Shown here: positions 48,550 through 60,134 of the stretch, piece by piece
How positions within the stretch are numbered: position 1 is the stretch's first letter
How the letters are laid out: every line of letters starts with the position of its first letter
Source: Megalobrama amblycephala
Lineage: Eukaryota > Chordata > Actinopteri > Cypriniformes > Xenocyprididae
Assembly (NCBI RefSeq): GCF_018812025.1
Contig: NC_063052.1
Location: forward strand, 18,497,414 to 18,561,413
Reading direction: 5' to 3'
Length of the DNA: 64,000 bases
Made by a program: the position numbers and the translations under genes
The notes under the pieces: generated by a model
Databases searched by the model: none
What the model was told of the DNA's origin: nothing
What the model saw: the letters and a program-made list of their open reading frames with translations, nothing else

Positions 48550-49317
48550 AGGGTTAGTTCACCCAAAAATGAAAATTCTGTCATTTACTTAACCTCATGC
48601 CATTCCACACCCGTAAGACCTTCGTCTTTGGAACACAAATTAAGATATTTTTGTTGAAATTCAATGACTCAGTGAGGCCTCCATAGGGAGCAATGACATT
48701 TCCTTTCTCAAGATCCATAAAGGTACTAAAAACACATCTAAATCAGTTCATGTGAGTACAGTGATTCAATATTAATATTATAAAGAGACGAGAATATTTT
48801 TGGTGCGCCAAAAAAACAAAATAACTTATTTAGTATGGCCGATTTCAAAACACTGCTTCAAGAAGCTTCGGAGCGTTATGAATCAGCGTATCGAATCATG
48901 ATTCGGATCGCGGTTCAAACTGCCAACGGCTGAAATTACGTGACTTTGGCGCTCCGAACCGCTGATTCGACACACTGATTCATTATGCTCCAATGCTTCC
49001 TGAAGCAGTGTTTTGAAATCAGCCATCACTATATAAGTCGTTATTTTGGGTTTTTTGGCACACCAAAAATATTCTCGTCACTTTATAATATTAATATTGA
49101 ACCACTGTACTCACATGAACTGATGTGTTTTTAGTACCTTTATGGAGCTTGAGAGTGGAAATGTCATTGCTCCCTATGCAGGCCTCACGGAGCCATCGGA
49201 TTTCAACAAAAATATCTTAATTTGTGTTCTGAAGATTAAGGAAGGTCTTTTACAGGTGTGGAACTGCATGAGGGTAAGTAATAAATGACAGAATTTTCAT
49301 TTTTTTGTGAACTAACC
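48550..49317. mobile_element. Fold-back MITE, family A, right end worn
   Basis: Begins AGGGTTAGTTCACCC after TTAA (48546-48549). The right arm ends GTGAACTAACC and then diverges, so the right TTAA is lost. It is nested in the hAT-like element at 47836-50618. Confidence 0.8.
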
Positions 49318-49363
49318 AAAGAATTAATTTGCTATTCAGAAAATAAACAATAGTTTAACTGCC

Positions 49364-50536
49364 CTGCTGAAAAATCCAGCTAAAACCAGCCTAAGATGGT
49401 TTAAGATGGTCTCCCAGCCTGGTCATAGCTGGTTTTAGAGGGGTTTTGGTTAGCTAGGAGACTGTGAGGTTGGGAGACCAGCTTAAACCAGCTGTGGCCT
49501 GTTGCTAGTTGAACAAACTCTGAGTTTCAGAGTAGGTTTGGAGTTGACAAATCCAGATAAATCCAGCCTGGTTTAGATCAGGATCAACTGTTGCACAACG
49601 CTCGGTATAAACTTTCTCTGTCAACTCAAGTTTAATCCAGAGATTGCAAAGCGTGTGCACCTGAAAGTGTGACACGTGCGGCAAACAGCCAATCACACGG
49701 AACAAGGAGAATGTCAGTTTGATTAACTTCTCGCTAGAGAGCCGCGCAATTCATGTCTCTTCCAAAGATTAAGAGATCGTTATGAAAATATGAAATTAAA
49801 CGCATTTACAAAACAGGAATAAACACTGATGCAGTGAAAGTTTCAGGAGGCAGCTAAAAGAAAATATCTGACTATATCAATGCATGTGAATCAAACAAAT
49901 AGACCAAATAATTAATATAGTTTCACAAAGAGCTCAAAAGAATACATGTAAGCTTAATTTGTTTAAAAGCTTTATATATTACGCATATATTATATTTATT
50001 TTAATTTAAAAGCAGAGTTTAATATTGTCAATTAATATAATAGGCCTAATTATATGAATATGTCATGAATTATTCATAATGTTAATTTATTTAATATAAA
50101 TATAATGAATAATTAACAGCAAATGTTGAGCAATTTTGTCTCTAAAATGTTTTCACTAAACTGATTTAATTTGGAGCGAATACAGGGGGAGTGGCTTTAT
50201 TGCATCAGATACATGTCACTGTACTCACAGCTGATTGGTTTGAGTTTGTGATCTCTAACTCAGAATAAAACCTGCTCCGGAGCAGGTTAGCTGTGTAACG
50301 TAATTTACTATAGCAATGAACCCTGCTAAAAACCAGTCCACCTTCATAAGCCCGAAAAACCAGAGTTTGCTCAAACTAATCTTGAACTTACCTGGGTAGC
50401 AACTGAAACTGCAACAGGCCACTGAACACCAGCTAAGCCAGGCTGGGAGACCAGCTAAAACCAGCTATATCCAGCTTAAACCAGCTAAGACTACCCAACC
50501 AGCTTAGGCTGGTTTTAGCTGGATTTTTTTAGCAGG
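49364..50536. mobile_element. Fold-back element rich in CCAGCTAAAACC motifs
   Basis: The left end CCTGCTGAAAAATCCAGC has its inverse GCTGGATTTTTTTAGCAGG at the right. Subterminal regions on both sides are built of repeated 'ccagcttaaaccagct' and 'ctgggagacc' phrases in opposite orientation. Another element sits in the middle (49493-50425). Confidence 0.75.
49493..50425. mobile_element. MITE nested in the CCAGCT fold-back element
   Basis: The left end GGCCTGTTGCTAGTTGAAC is matched inverted at the right by GGCCTGTTGCAGTTTCAGTT. Subterminal 'aaactctgagtttcagagta' and 'gatctctaactcaga' fit a related element at 55930-57465. No coding frame. Confidence 0.55.
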
Positions 50537-51139
50537 ATGGGGAAAATAATCAGTAGATTAATCGAAAAATAATTGTTAGATTAATTGATTGGAAAAATTA
50601 TCATTAGTTTCAGCCCTACTTAAAACATTAAAACCCCTTGGCAACTTCATAGCAACACCCTGACAACCACTCACAACAACCATGCAACCGCTTTGCAACA
50701 TATTAACAAGACTCAAAACAGTCAGAAGATCTTAGCAACCACATAGCAACACCCTGACAACCACTCACAACACCCCTGTAACCGCTTTGCAATTTTAACA
50801 AGACAAAACAGTCAGAAGAACATAGCAACTGCATAGCAACGCACTGACAAACACAACAACCCCACAACTGCATTGCAACATGTTAACAAGACTCAAAACA
50901 GTCAGAAGACCTTAGCAACCACATAGCAACTTCCTGACAAACACTCGCCTGCATCAGCATTGCAACACGTTAACATGACTAAAAACAGTCAGAAGGCCAT
51001 AGCAACTGCATAGAAATGCCCTGACAGCTATTTACAGTATGTCCACAACCAAATTGCAACATACTAACAAGACTCAAAACAACACTTTAGCAAATGCATA
51101 ACAACACTATGCGTACAGTAGGCCTAGAGGACATTTCAA

Positions 51140-51660
51140 AGTGTGGATTGTACTCAGAGCTCACTGTTTACACATTCAGCGACACAGAGGATGTTTGATG
51201 CTCAACAACAGCCTATTGATCCATGTGTTAAAGGCCATTTTTCCACTCACTACACTTTCAGTACTGCTGTCTGGGGTCCTGTGCTATTTTTGTCCATCTA
51301 CCCATCCTTTCCTCCTTGACTACACCCCCACCCCCACTCCTTCGTCTCTTGTCATCATCCCTCCATCAAGAGTGCCTCCATTCTTCATGCTGCTTTCAGG
51401 CGCTCAGAAGCATGACAAACGGGTGCATTAGCAGGCTAATTAAGGGAGATCAGGGAGTAAGAAAGTCTTATGAGGCGCCCAGGCGTGGATTTCCAAATGA
51501 AAGCGCCCATAATTTGCATGAGAGGTAATTGAATTGCCTGCAGTGAGAGGTGAAGTGAGTGGGAGGGGAATGGGATGGAGAATCTGGCTCTGTGCAAAAA
51601 TATTCCAAAAAGCCCTTCTTGAACTCTAAATGCCAAGGGTTTCATGTCAACTGTTTGGTT
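51140..51660. promoter_or_regulatory. Unique island, candidate conserved non-coding element
   Basis: Repeat-free. The core at 51425-51560 contains GCTAATTAAGG, 'cccataatttgcatgag' (octamer-like) and 'gtaattgaattgcc', i.e. several homeodomain/POU-type motifs. Frames on both strands (51141-51645) have no recognisable domain. The role is inferred from texture only. Confidence 0.3.
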
Positions 51661-52110
51661 GGCACCTGACTTTTACTGGAGATATTGAGCTTCTTGCCTC
51701 TGTCGTGCAAACAGGCATTCTGTTTGTGAATTGCAGCAAAATTTGTCCCTGGAATTGATTTTCAGAGGCATTTTTACATTTATACAGGAATATTTATTTC
51801 ATTCATTTGAAAACACATTGTGCCCACTTATGTTAAATACCGAGATGAACTGAAATTAATTAACAGTCTGCATGATTATGGCTGTTTATAATAAAATCAA
51901 ATACAAAAGTAGCTCTAAATAATAGATACAATATACAAGCCTCATCTTAGCCTGAAATATTACAATTGCATTTAAACCTGAATTTTGAAATACTTTTAAT
52001 ATTGTTGGTAAGATTTTGAATGGTTTTGAAATAAGTCTGCATTTATTTGATAAAAATACAGTAAAAACTGTAATATTGTGAAATATTTTACAAAATAAAA
52101 TAACTGTTGT
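51661..52110. other. Spacer with repeat fragment
   Basis: 52030-52110 looks like a worn piece of the repeat at 25430 ('ctgtaatattgtgaaatatt'). The rest is unassigned. Confidence 0.35.
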
Positions 52111-52111
52111 C

Positions 52112-52390
52112 ACACTTTCAGGTGTGTGCGTAGCAAACAAACAGATGAAGAGTCAGACAGATAAAAATCCAATACAAAGTTTAATCCAAACAGGCAAAGT
52201 ATTCCAGCAAAGGCAGAGAAACACACCATAACGTAAACATGAACAGACAAACACTAAGTGAACAGGAGGAACTTAAAAACACAATGGCGATTAACTAAAT
52301 GATAAACAGCTGTGATGATAGTTAGTGTCCATGGTAACAGATGAGTGGTAAGAAAATCAAAGGAAAACAGTAATTGAAGGAATACAAACA
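52112..52390 (-). repeat. LTR-like or retro-derived repeat, copy 1
   Basis: Shares with 60135-60475 the ordered blocks 'aaa(g)tttaatcca', 'ggcaaag/gcaaacacagatg', 'catgaacagacaaac' and 'aacagctg'. No terminal dinucleotides are clear here. It is weakly resolved. Confidence 0.3.
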
Positions 52391-52815
52391 TAGTGGCTGT
52401 TTACACGACACCATTTTCAACTATAAACTGAAAACTTTTTATGCGTTTTTGCCATTCATTTACACGCCGACATCAATTTGGTGGCCTGAAAATGCAAACT
52501 TTTGAAAACAGGTTTCAAAGTACAAGTTTTTGAAAACGGCACTGTTGTCATTTCCATGTAAACTGCAAAAAACACAAATCTGTGATATTATGCATTCAGT
52601 CGAACGCGGATATAAGGTGTTTTCTGTGAATGTGCGAGACTTCCGATTTATTAGGTGCTATAGGGAAATAACAAGAAGAATATCAAAGTGCAGTAAACTG
52701 TAAAAATAAGGTGGATAGGCATGCGTGTTTGGCGTGAGAATGCAACTGAATCATCCAGTTGCATTCTAAAAGTTGTAGCTTCTTCCTGAGTCTCTCCATC
52801 AGTATCTGACTCCTG
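52391..52815. other. Spacer
   Basis: Probable transposon-derived DNA ('tttgaaaacaggtttcaaag' area has internal symmetry). No coding frame. Confidence 0.3.
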
Positions 52816-52819
52816 TTTG

Positions 52820-53006
52820 ATGGTCGGCCGTTGGGCAGTTTTTCTTCGTCGGCCGACTAAGTTTTCTCAGTGTGTTCCGCACCGTTGGCTGAAGTTGGTC
52901 CTCGTCGGCTTTTTTCCGGCCAATTAGAAATGTTGAATTGGCGTTGGAGTCACAGTCTGCTTTCGTCGCCACTAGTTTGTCGGCATCGGCTTGGTGTGTT
53001 CTGGCC
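52820..53006. mobile_element. Fragment of a GTCGGC-rich MITE
   Basis: Contains 'gtcggccgttgggcagtttt', 'gttttctcagtgtgttccgc' and 'cgccactagtttgtcggc', and ends 'cggcttggtgtgttctggcc'. The fuller copy is at 58369-58737. The left end is missing. Confidence 0.7.
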
Positions 53007-53022
53007 ATAAGGCTGAACACCT

Positions 53023-54228
53023 TAGGGCTGTCGCGATAACCGCAATATCGCAATACCGCACTATTGACGAGCCAACCACATATAGGACTGCAAAACTGCA
53101 GCAACCAAGATATTTGCATGTTTCTATTTTTTTAAAGCAGAACTAAGTAACTTTTTACCTTCATAAATAGTTTTATAAGTCCTTACGATGGCTAATTGAC
53201 TTGTAGTGGTGTGTTTGAGGCGAGCACTAACCCCCTTTGGCACGTCTACGCCAACAAACAGCACTTGCAAGTTGAACTGCGCCGACCCGACACAATCTCG
53301 CCTCATGTTCACGTTCACGCGAGAGTGACAAAATGCTTTATGGTAATTCAAAAACAATGTATATATTATGACTTTATAAGACAATTTCGAAAATTACCCA
53401 CCTCCATCGAGATTTCTTGTACTGTATTTGCAAAACTACTGCGCTGGTGAGGGTCGTAGTCATTGTAGTCCAGAGCTGCACTTGGAGTATTTATGATAGT
53501 GTGATTCACTGAAGGAACCTGTAGGGGGAGCTTAGCAAATCTGAGTTCTGCTTCAAATACTGAGTTCCGCTTTAAAGGTTATGTCCTTCTCGTGTTACAC
53601 TTCATGCATGTGTACTAAAAATTAAATAAGTAAATAATGATAGCATAATGTGTACCATGGTAATTTGTACAGAGGCTCCGTAGATTTGCACTAAACAAGC
53701 CTAAACAGACAGTGAATGTGAGAGAGATCGACTGAGCGTGTGCGATTACCTGCGTCTGTCTTTCAGGCTGAGACATATATTCGTGAAACCTATTCTACTT
53801 ACGGAACAAACGCAGCGCCAGTTCTGTTTTTTCCTTAAGTAAAATAGGGAACGCATAGGACATACAGCGTAAGCTTTTTGAAGAATACAGAAGTGTGGTT
53901 TTGGCGATCATTTGTTTATAAAGCATATACATTTAAAAAATTTTTTTTTTAAATGACCGATCGTTTCGCTAGATAAGGCCCTTATTCCTCGTCTGGTATC
54001 GTTTAAAGCCTTTTGAAGCTGCACTGAAACTGTAATTTTGACCTTCAACCATTTGGAGGCCATTGAAGTCCACTATAAGAATAACCTTGGAATGTTTTCA
54101 TCAAAAACCTTAATTTCTTTTCGACTGAAGAAAGAAAGACATGAACATCTTGGATGACATGGGGGTGAGTAAATTATCAGGAAAAGTTTATTTGAAAGTG
54201 GACTAATCCTTTAACCGCGACAGCCCTA
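53023..54228. mobile_element. hAT-like element with 13-base perfect ends
   Basis: TAGGGCTGTCGCG at the left and its exact inverse at 54216-54228. AACACC occurs just outside both ends, offset by one base, so the target duplication is imperfect. A smaller MITE (53136-53576) is nested inside. The right part contains 'tggatgacatgggggtgagt', typical of TTAA-family right ends. Confidence 0.7.
53136..53576. mobile_element. MITE with AAAGCRGAACTMAGT ends
   Basis: Left end AAAGCAGAACTAAGT and right end ACTGAGTTCCGCTTT are inverse to each other. A degenerate second copy of the right end ('ctgagttctgctt') precedes it. Open frames across it on both strands look accidental. Confidence 0.65.
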
Positions 54229-54289
54229 AACACCATTACTGACAGTCATCATTTTGGCTGTGTGAGATTGTCCAGCTTTGTTGTTATTG

Positions 54290-54540
54290 AGCAACTGAAG
54301 CACGAGCTGTTAAAACTCCGGCCTCTTTTGGAAAGCGGGCCGGGAGCAGCAGCTCATTTGCATTTAAAGGGACACACACAAAAATGGCATGTTTTTGCTC
54401 ACACCCAAATAGGGGCAAATTTGACAAGTTAAAATAAATGATCTGTGGGGTATTTTGAGCTGAAACTTCACAGACACATTCTAGGGACACCAGAGGCTTA
54501 TATTGCATCTTGTAAAAGGGACATTATAGGTCCCCTTTAC
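54290..54540. repeat. Dispersed repeat fragment
   Basis: 'gctcatttgcatttaaaggg' through 'acattataggtccccttta' reads like a DNA-transposon right portion. The left inverted end is not present. Confidence 0.4.
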
Positions 54541-54880
54541 TTTTTGATATATTGATGATATTGCAACTGGAGCTAATCAGTCTGCATATAAGTGTGTGTG
54601 AGATATTGCATACAAATTATGTCTATTGAAATTCATTTTCATCCCTTATTCCTTGCTGTCATTTCATATAAGCACATGTATGTATGCTACTGATTTGCAT
54701 TTGTTGATTTATAAGTAAAAATTGCAGCAAAAGTTTACATGCCAAAAATACCCTTCCCTGACCTGCACACTTGAGGACTGGAATGGAAAAAAAATAGCGA
54801 TTACACTTTCAGGATTGACAATTACATGGTGGCAAATTAAAAAGAATCTTCTGAATTAGCAAGATAATTGTTCAGAGTCT
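54541..54880. other. Spacer
   Basis: AT-rich, nothing recognised. Confidence 0.35.
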
Positions 54881-54884
54881 CTTT

Positions 54885-55285
54885 TAATGGGCTTGTCAAT
54901 GATTACAGTCTGCCTCAGCCAATCAGATCACACTGCCACAGGAGAGAGAGGAGAGGGAGGGGCTACCACACAGTGTGATAAAATGAACATGTCAATCATG
55001 TTAATTTCAATGAGTAAATTAGAGAGAGTAGCTCATTGTCAGCATGAATAAATCTTGATGTGTTAGCCGTGACCTGGAGTCATGATGGGATGGTGAAGGA
55101 TGGATGCAGATATTCAAATGAGAGAGAGAATATGAAACTACTTGATGAGTAAACTAGTTCAATCATTTTTTCCGCTGATGACTTCGTTTAATGGCGTCAG
55201 TAAAACCTTCCCACTTGCCTTATATTAGAATCACACCACAAAATGGCAATTCCCCTTAATTAGGTCGACCTGCTTCATCAGTATG
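54885..55285. promoter_or_regulatory. Unique island with dense homeodomain-type motifs, candidate conserved non-coding element
   Basis: This is the most enhancer-like stretch in the distal flank. It has no repeat ends and no coding frame. It is rich in TGACAG/TGATTGACAT-like and ATTA cores ('gtcaatgattacag', 'ccaatcagatcac', 'catgtcaatcatgttaattt', 'ccccttaattaggtcgacc'). Its function and target gene are unknown. Confidence 0.35.
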
Positions 55286-55929
55286 TGTAGTGGTTAGTGA
55301 TTGTTCTGTCTTCAATTGGTGTAACTTTACAACAACATAGGCTCCAACAATTTTTAAAACATTATTGAAATAAAATGGAAATTGTAAAAATGATTTATGT
55401 ATACATAAATTGCTACAAAATAGGAATTGTCTTTTAAAAATGAATGCTCTTGTGGCATTGGCTATGCAACATCATTTCTACTATGCAGAACATTTCAATG
55501 TCCCCATCATGCATATTGGTTATTTACATTTCTCAGTTATATAATTAGGGGTACAAACAAAATACAAAAACTATATGTTTTTTCAATAAACTGACTATTG
55601 ATTTCAAATTAAATTTCATAGATACCATTAAACACCATTTTGATATTGCAAGAGAAAGAATGTTTCCCTGGTCAATTTGTCAACTATAGTGGTTGGACAA
55701 TGAAACTGAAACACTGGCCAATATAGTGTTGGAGGTTTCACACCTATATGCTTGGCCTGGTGGCCAATATTCACTGATTTTACATTACATCAGTAAGAGT
55801 GATGTGAAGCTTGAATTAGAAAAGCAATAGCACAGCTGTACACAAAATATTGCAATCCACACAACATAATGGGAGACATATCAGAGTTGAAAAGAGGACA
55901 AGTTGTTGGTGCATAACCCACTGGCACAT

Positions 55930-57465
55930 CTGTGACCTATGTACTATGAAGCTGGATTAACTGGCTAGCCAGGTAAGTTTCAGATTAGTTTGCGCCAATC
56001 CTGAGTTTTAGGTACCATGAAAGTGCCTTGGCTTTTAGCAGTGTTCATCGCCATAGTAACTTACGCTCCACGGCTAACCTGCTCCAGGGCAGGTTATGTT
56101 CTGGTTCAGAGATCTCAAACTGAATTTGGGCCAATCAGATGTGAGCAAACTGATACTGACACATCCAGTGCAATAAAGTCACTCCCCCAGTTTCTCTTCC
56201 TCCAAATGCAAAAAAAAAAAAAAAAAATTAACAATGAAATTGTCTGGCTTTAATGATTATTACTTAGAATTATTTTATGATTTATATAATTATTATATGA
56301 TATTATTATTAATACATTAAACACAAGCAATTTTAGTTTAGAAGTTATTATTAAGCATTAGTTTTAATGAATATTAATATATACAGATCATATGTAATAT
56401 AAATAAGCTGTAAATAAACTTTAAATATGATGTGACCTTACATGTTTGAGTCTATCGCTATATATTATCAACTATATAAACTAACTTCACAAGTTTCACT
56501 TGCACTGATAGAGCATGAAATTTGTGAAGTTAGTTTTATATAGTATAAGTATTTTCATCAGTGTAAATGAGTTTAAATACTTAAAGGGATAGTTCATCCA
56601 AAAATGAAAATTTGATGTTTATCTGCATACCCCCAGCGCATCCAAGATGTAGGTGACTTTGTTTCTTCAGTAGAACACAAATGATGATTTTTATCTCCAA
56701 CCGTTGCGGTCTGTCAGTCAAATAATGGGAGTGAATGGGAACACAATCAATAAGTTTAGTGAGGTCTGATCGCGCTCTGATAACGGCAGTGATGTCTCGC
56801 GCATATACTTCAATGAGTGCTAGACTCACTTACGAGCGCGATCAGACCTCACTAAGCAAGTGCTGAACGCAATTGGACATAGTGGTGTATTAGAGGTAAA
56901 AAGTGATATAAATACTGTTCGGTTTCTCACACAAACCGATTGGTTCCTGTCTTAGGACATCAATGTGTCGTCACGAGCCGCAGGGTTTAATTTGGATTTG
57001 TGTATGCAAGTTTTTCTACTCTTATTGTTCAAGTTCCCATTCACTCCCATTATTTGACTGACAGACAGCAACGGTTGGAGTTAAAAATCATCATTTGTGT
57101 TCTACTGAAGAAACAAAGTCACCTACATCTTGGATGCGCTGGGGGTAAGCAGATGAACATCAAATTTTCATTTTTGGGTGAACTATCCCTTTAATTTTCT
57201 TCAATCTCTTAACCTTCAGCAAAATCATTTTGAATTGCACTGGCTGTCTCGCAAGAAGTGAATGTGATTGGCTGTTTACCACTGATGTCACACATTCATG
57301 TGCACACGCTCCACGAACTCAGGATCAAAGCCTGAGTTGACAGAGAAAGTTGACGATCAGCATCATGGTACCAACAAAGCCGGATTGGAGTGGTTTGGTT
57401 TTGTCAACTCGAAACTAATCCTATAACCCTGAGTTTGTTCAACTACCATCATGGTACAGGCCCTA
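55930..57465. mobile_element. MITE inserted in the Tc1-like element
   Basis: Interrupts transposase text that resumes at 'ggacaacaagtctttgtg'. Ends are 'cctatgtactatgaagctgg' and, inverted, 'gggcctgtaccatgatggta', approximately matching. Subterminal 'ctgagttt' motifs recall the element at 49493-50425. It carries its own insertion at 56585-57190. Confidence 0.65.
56585..57190. mobile_element. TTAA-flanked fold-back MITE, family B, complete
   Basis: Begins AGGGATAGTTCATCC and ends GGGTGAACTATCCCT. TTAA lies at 56581-56584 and 57191-57194. The arms are long inverted repeats centred near 56850. It is the third level of nesting in this cluster. Confidence 0.9.
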
Positions 57466-58368
57466 GGACAACAAGTCTTTGTGGTGTATCGAGAGCTATG
57501 GTATCCAGATTAATGTTGGCATATCACCACGTAGGATGAACAACATCCAGCAGGAGCAACTGTCGACGCAAGAGGAAGCTGTCTGTAAGGGATGTCCAGG
57601 TACTAACACAGATTGTTTCCAAAAAACATAAAACCCCAGCTGCCCAACTCACTGTAGATTTAAATGCGCACTTTGACTCTCCTGTTTCTACCAAAACTGT
57701 TCGTCTGAAGCTCCATAGACTCAATATTCATGGTTGAGCTGCTATAGTCAAACCTTTGGTCACTCGTGCCACTGCCAAATATCGGTTTCATTGGTGCCAA
57801 TGCAAATCTTGGGCTGTGGACAAAGTGAAACGTATTGTTCTCTGCATGACTCCACCTTCACTGTCTTTCCCACATCCGTGGGACTTATGGTGTGGAGAAG
57901 CCTCAAAGAGGCTTAACACCCAGACTGTTATGCAACAGGACACTGCAGAGTGAAGCATGGGGGTGGATCAGTGATGGTTTGGCATGGCGTTCCCTACTGT
58001 TCTTGATGGATGCGTCACTGCCAAGAACTACCGATCCATTCTGGAGGACCATGTGCACCTAATGGTTCAAACATTGTACCCTGAAGGAGGTGCCATGTTT
58101 CAGCATGATAATACACCAATACACACAGCAAGACTTGTGACAGAATAATTTGATGAACATTAAAGTAAAGTTGAACATCTCCCAACAGTCACCAGATTGG
58201 GGTGTTTTGGAGGAGCAAGTCAGGAAACATTTTCCTCCACCAGCATCACATAATGACTTGGACACTGTTCTAGAAGAGGAATGCCTCAAAATCCCTCTAG
58301 ACAATGTGCAGTGCACTCATTGGCTGCAAAAAGAGGCCGTACACCACACTAATAAATTATTGTGGTAG

Positions 58369-58737
58369 GAACATACCAAGCGGACAGTCGGCCGTCGGGC
58401 AGTTTTTGTTCATCGGCCGACTAAGTTTTCTCAATGTGTTCCGCACCGTTTGCTGAAGTTGGTCCTCGTCGGCTTTTTTTGGGCCATGTTGAATCGGCGT
58501 CGGAGCTCGTCGGCCCATCTGATCATTCTGATTGGCTGTTTAGCTACTGCCACCTGCTGGTACGGAAAGGCATTTCATCTTACGCAGGCGCAGAACAGAC
58601 GTGCTACTTGGCCGTCGGCTGTCGAGTGTCAGTTTGGTGTGTCAGGGCAACTTTGGACCCAGACGCTGCCAACGTGAGCCAACCCCGCAGTCTGCTTTCA
58701 TCGCCACTAGTTTGTCGGCTTGGTGTGTTCCTGCCTT
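58369..58737. mobile_element. GTCGGC-rich MITE inserted in the Tc1-like element
   Basis: Left end AGGAACATACCAAGCGGAC and, inverted at the right, GGCAGGAACACACCAAGCCG. The interior matches the fragment at 52820-53006. It separates the transposase 3' end from the Tc1 right terminal repeat. Confidence 0.75.
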
Positions 58738-58779
58738 AAAACCAGGTGTTTCCATTTCATTTTCCAACCCCCTGTATAA

Positions 58780-59885
58780 TACACTGAAAAATGACTTGTT
58801 CAGTTTAATTAATTAAATTGAGCTAAAGTAACACGATTTTTGCTAGTTACTAAAATCAGAAGGCTTCGCTTCAGAAGGCCTTTATTAGCCTTTATAATTT
58901 TCATTTTAAAGTCAACTAATCCTTTAAGTGTTATTTTATGTGTTTTTCAGTAAAGGGAAAGATATATTAGTATTTAAAGTTTAGTTATGTTGGGCATTTA
59001 GAGGAGTTTCTTTAATGTTTTGTATTTTGAAGAGTGGCGCTTGTGCTTAGGCTATGGGCACTCAATGATCTATGTCAGTGCTGACACCAGTCTTTTATTA
59101 TTTCTTCATCACAGTGTGTATAATGATGAATTAAACTGCATGTTTACATGTAAGAAAATTAATTAAACCTCAGTAAAGTTGGATCAACATAAGAAAATTA
59201 AGTATGACAAATGTAATAAAGTTAAACTAAATTGTGTTGACCCAACTAAACTGATTTATTTCCAATAAACTAAATTAAATTATGTGTAACAACTTTCTAC
59301 AGTTAAATTATATAAGGGTAATTTTTTAGTGTGTATGCCACTACACACATAAGCACTACATTTCAAGTAACACAAGTATTTAAAGGTTCTTTTGTCTATT
59401 CTGCCGTATTGTTTCATAGGTATCGTATTGTTTTAAAATAATTTTAAGAATCATAAATCTGCCATAATTATAATTTTGAGGATGTTTAATAAAAAGAGAT
59501 GTTTTGCAAAACTCTAACCGTGTGGATATAAAATATACCCTGAAATAATTTGAGAAGTGGTATTCTAGTAATTCAAAATGTGAAAACAACATCATGACTA
59601 TGTATGCTATCCAAGAATTGGGGTGAATTAGTTGACAGGTTTATTTGACAGTTTCAACATTTTGACTCATAATTTCAATTTTAAATCAGGTTAACCTCAA
59701 ATTTGAATATATATTTGAATTGAAATATAACAATATTTCAAACCAGACCCCACATAGTTTACAGTATTAATATACTCCTCGACAATAGTTATTGTAGATA
59801 AAGTATTGAACAAAAATAGGACACTAATGTGTTCAAAATATCCACCTCAGAAGGCTATCATCCGATGATGCTCAAACAAGACATA
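58780..59885. other. Spacer with repeat debris
   Basis: 58856-58926 ends GTCAACTAATCCTTTAA, a worn right end of a TTAA-type element. 59160-59300 resembles a 'gttgacccaactaaactga' dispersed repeat. No gene. Confidence 0.4.
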
Positions 59886-59890
59886 TCTTT

Positions 59891-59996
59891 ATTGTGACAA
59901 AAAAGTGAATACTTGAAAACAAAAGATAGTTGCAATTCAGGTCATTGTGACAAAAAAGTGAATACTTGAAGACAAAAGATAGTTGCAATTCGGGTC
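59891..59996. repeat. 53-bp tandem duplication
   Basis: Two adjacent copies beginning ATTGTGACAAAAAAGTGAAT, 59891-59943 and 59944-59996, differ at only two positions or so. It is a recent duplication. Confidence 0.9.
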
Positions 59997-60134
59997 CAAA
60001 AACTACTCATTGCCACAGCGCTTCCTGCTTATGATGCAATTCGTCCCATTTACCACAGGGGGAGTACAGAAAACTAAGACATGGCTGCATCCGAAATCTT
60101 ATAGTCTCTTGAGTATTTTGAAAAAGTACTTACT

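Larger units (their letters stand above)
47836..50618. mobile_element. 2.8-kb hAT-like element with nested insertions
   Basis: Ends are TAGGGCCG at the left and, inverted at the right, TAGGGCTG. Flanking octamers CTTGAAAC (47828-47835) and CTTAAAAC (50619-50626) form a 7/8 target duplication within the satellite. It contains a short BED-like relic (47891-48097) and two nested MITEs. Confidence 0.75.
44945..51125. repeat. Old ~90-bp satellite array, split by two large transposons
   Basis: Units contain 'gcatagcaacgccctgacaa', 'ccactcacaac', 'gcattgcaacatgttaacaa' and 'gactcaaaacagtcagaaga', repeating every ~85-100 bases with many substitutions. Satellite is present at 44945-45023, 47274-47835 and 50619-51125. 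The gaps are exactly filled by hAT-like elements. Confidence 0.9.
55687..58774 (+). mobile_element. Tc1-like transposon opened by two MITE insertions
   Basis: Inverted ends 'tagtggttggacaatgaaac' and, inverted at the right, 'cagggggttggaaaatgaaa'. TA lies at 55685-55686 and 58775-58776. The + strand holds a transposase relic in pieces: 55870-55930, 57465-58368. An HTH/linker region is recognisable near 57540-57600 and catalytic-domain remnants at 57780-58370. There are several stops and deletions, including loss of part of the DDE region. Inserts are at about 55930-57465 and 58369-58737. Confidence 0.85.

Noticed and set aside
52799..53119. Minus frame of 106 codons
   Set aside because: Runs through the GTCGGC-rich MITE fragment into a hAT-like end; no domain.
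58434..58816. Three overlapping plus frames of 71-101 codons
   Set aside because: They lie in a GC-rich MITE inserted in a Tc1-like element and show no protein similarity I can recognise.
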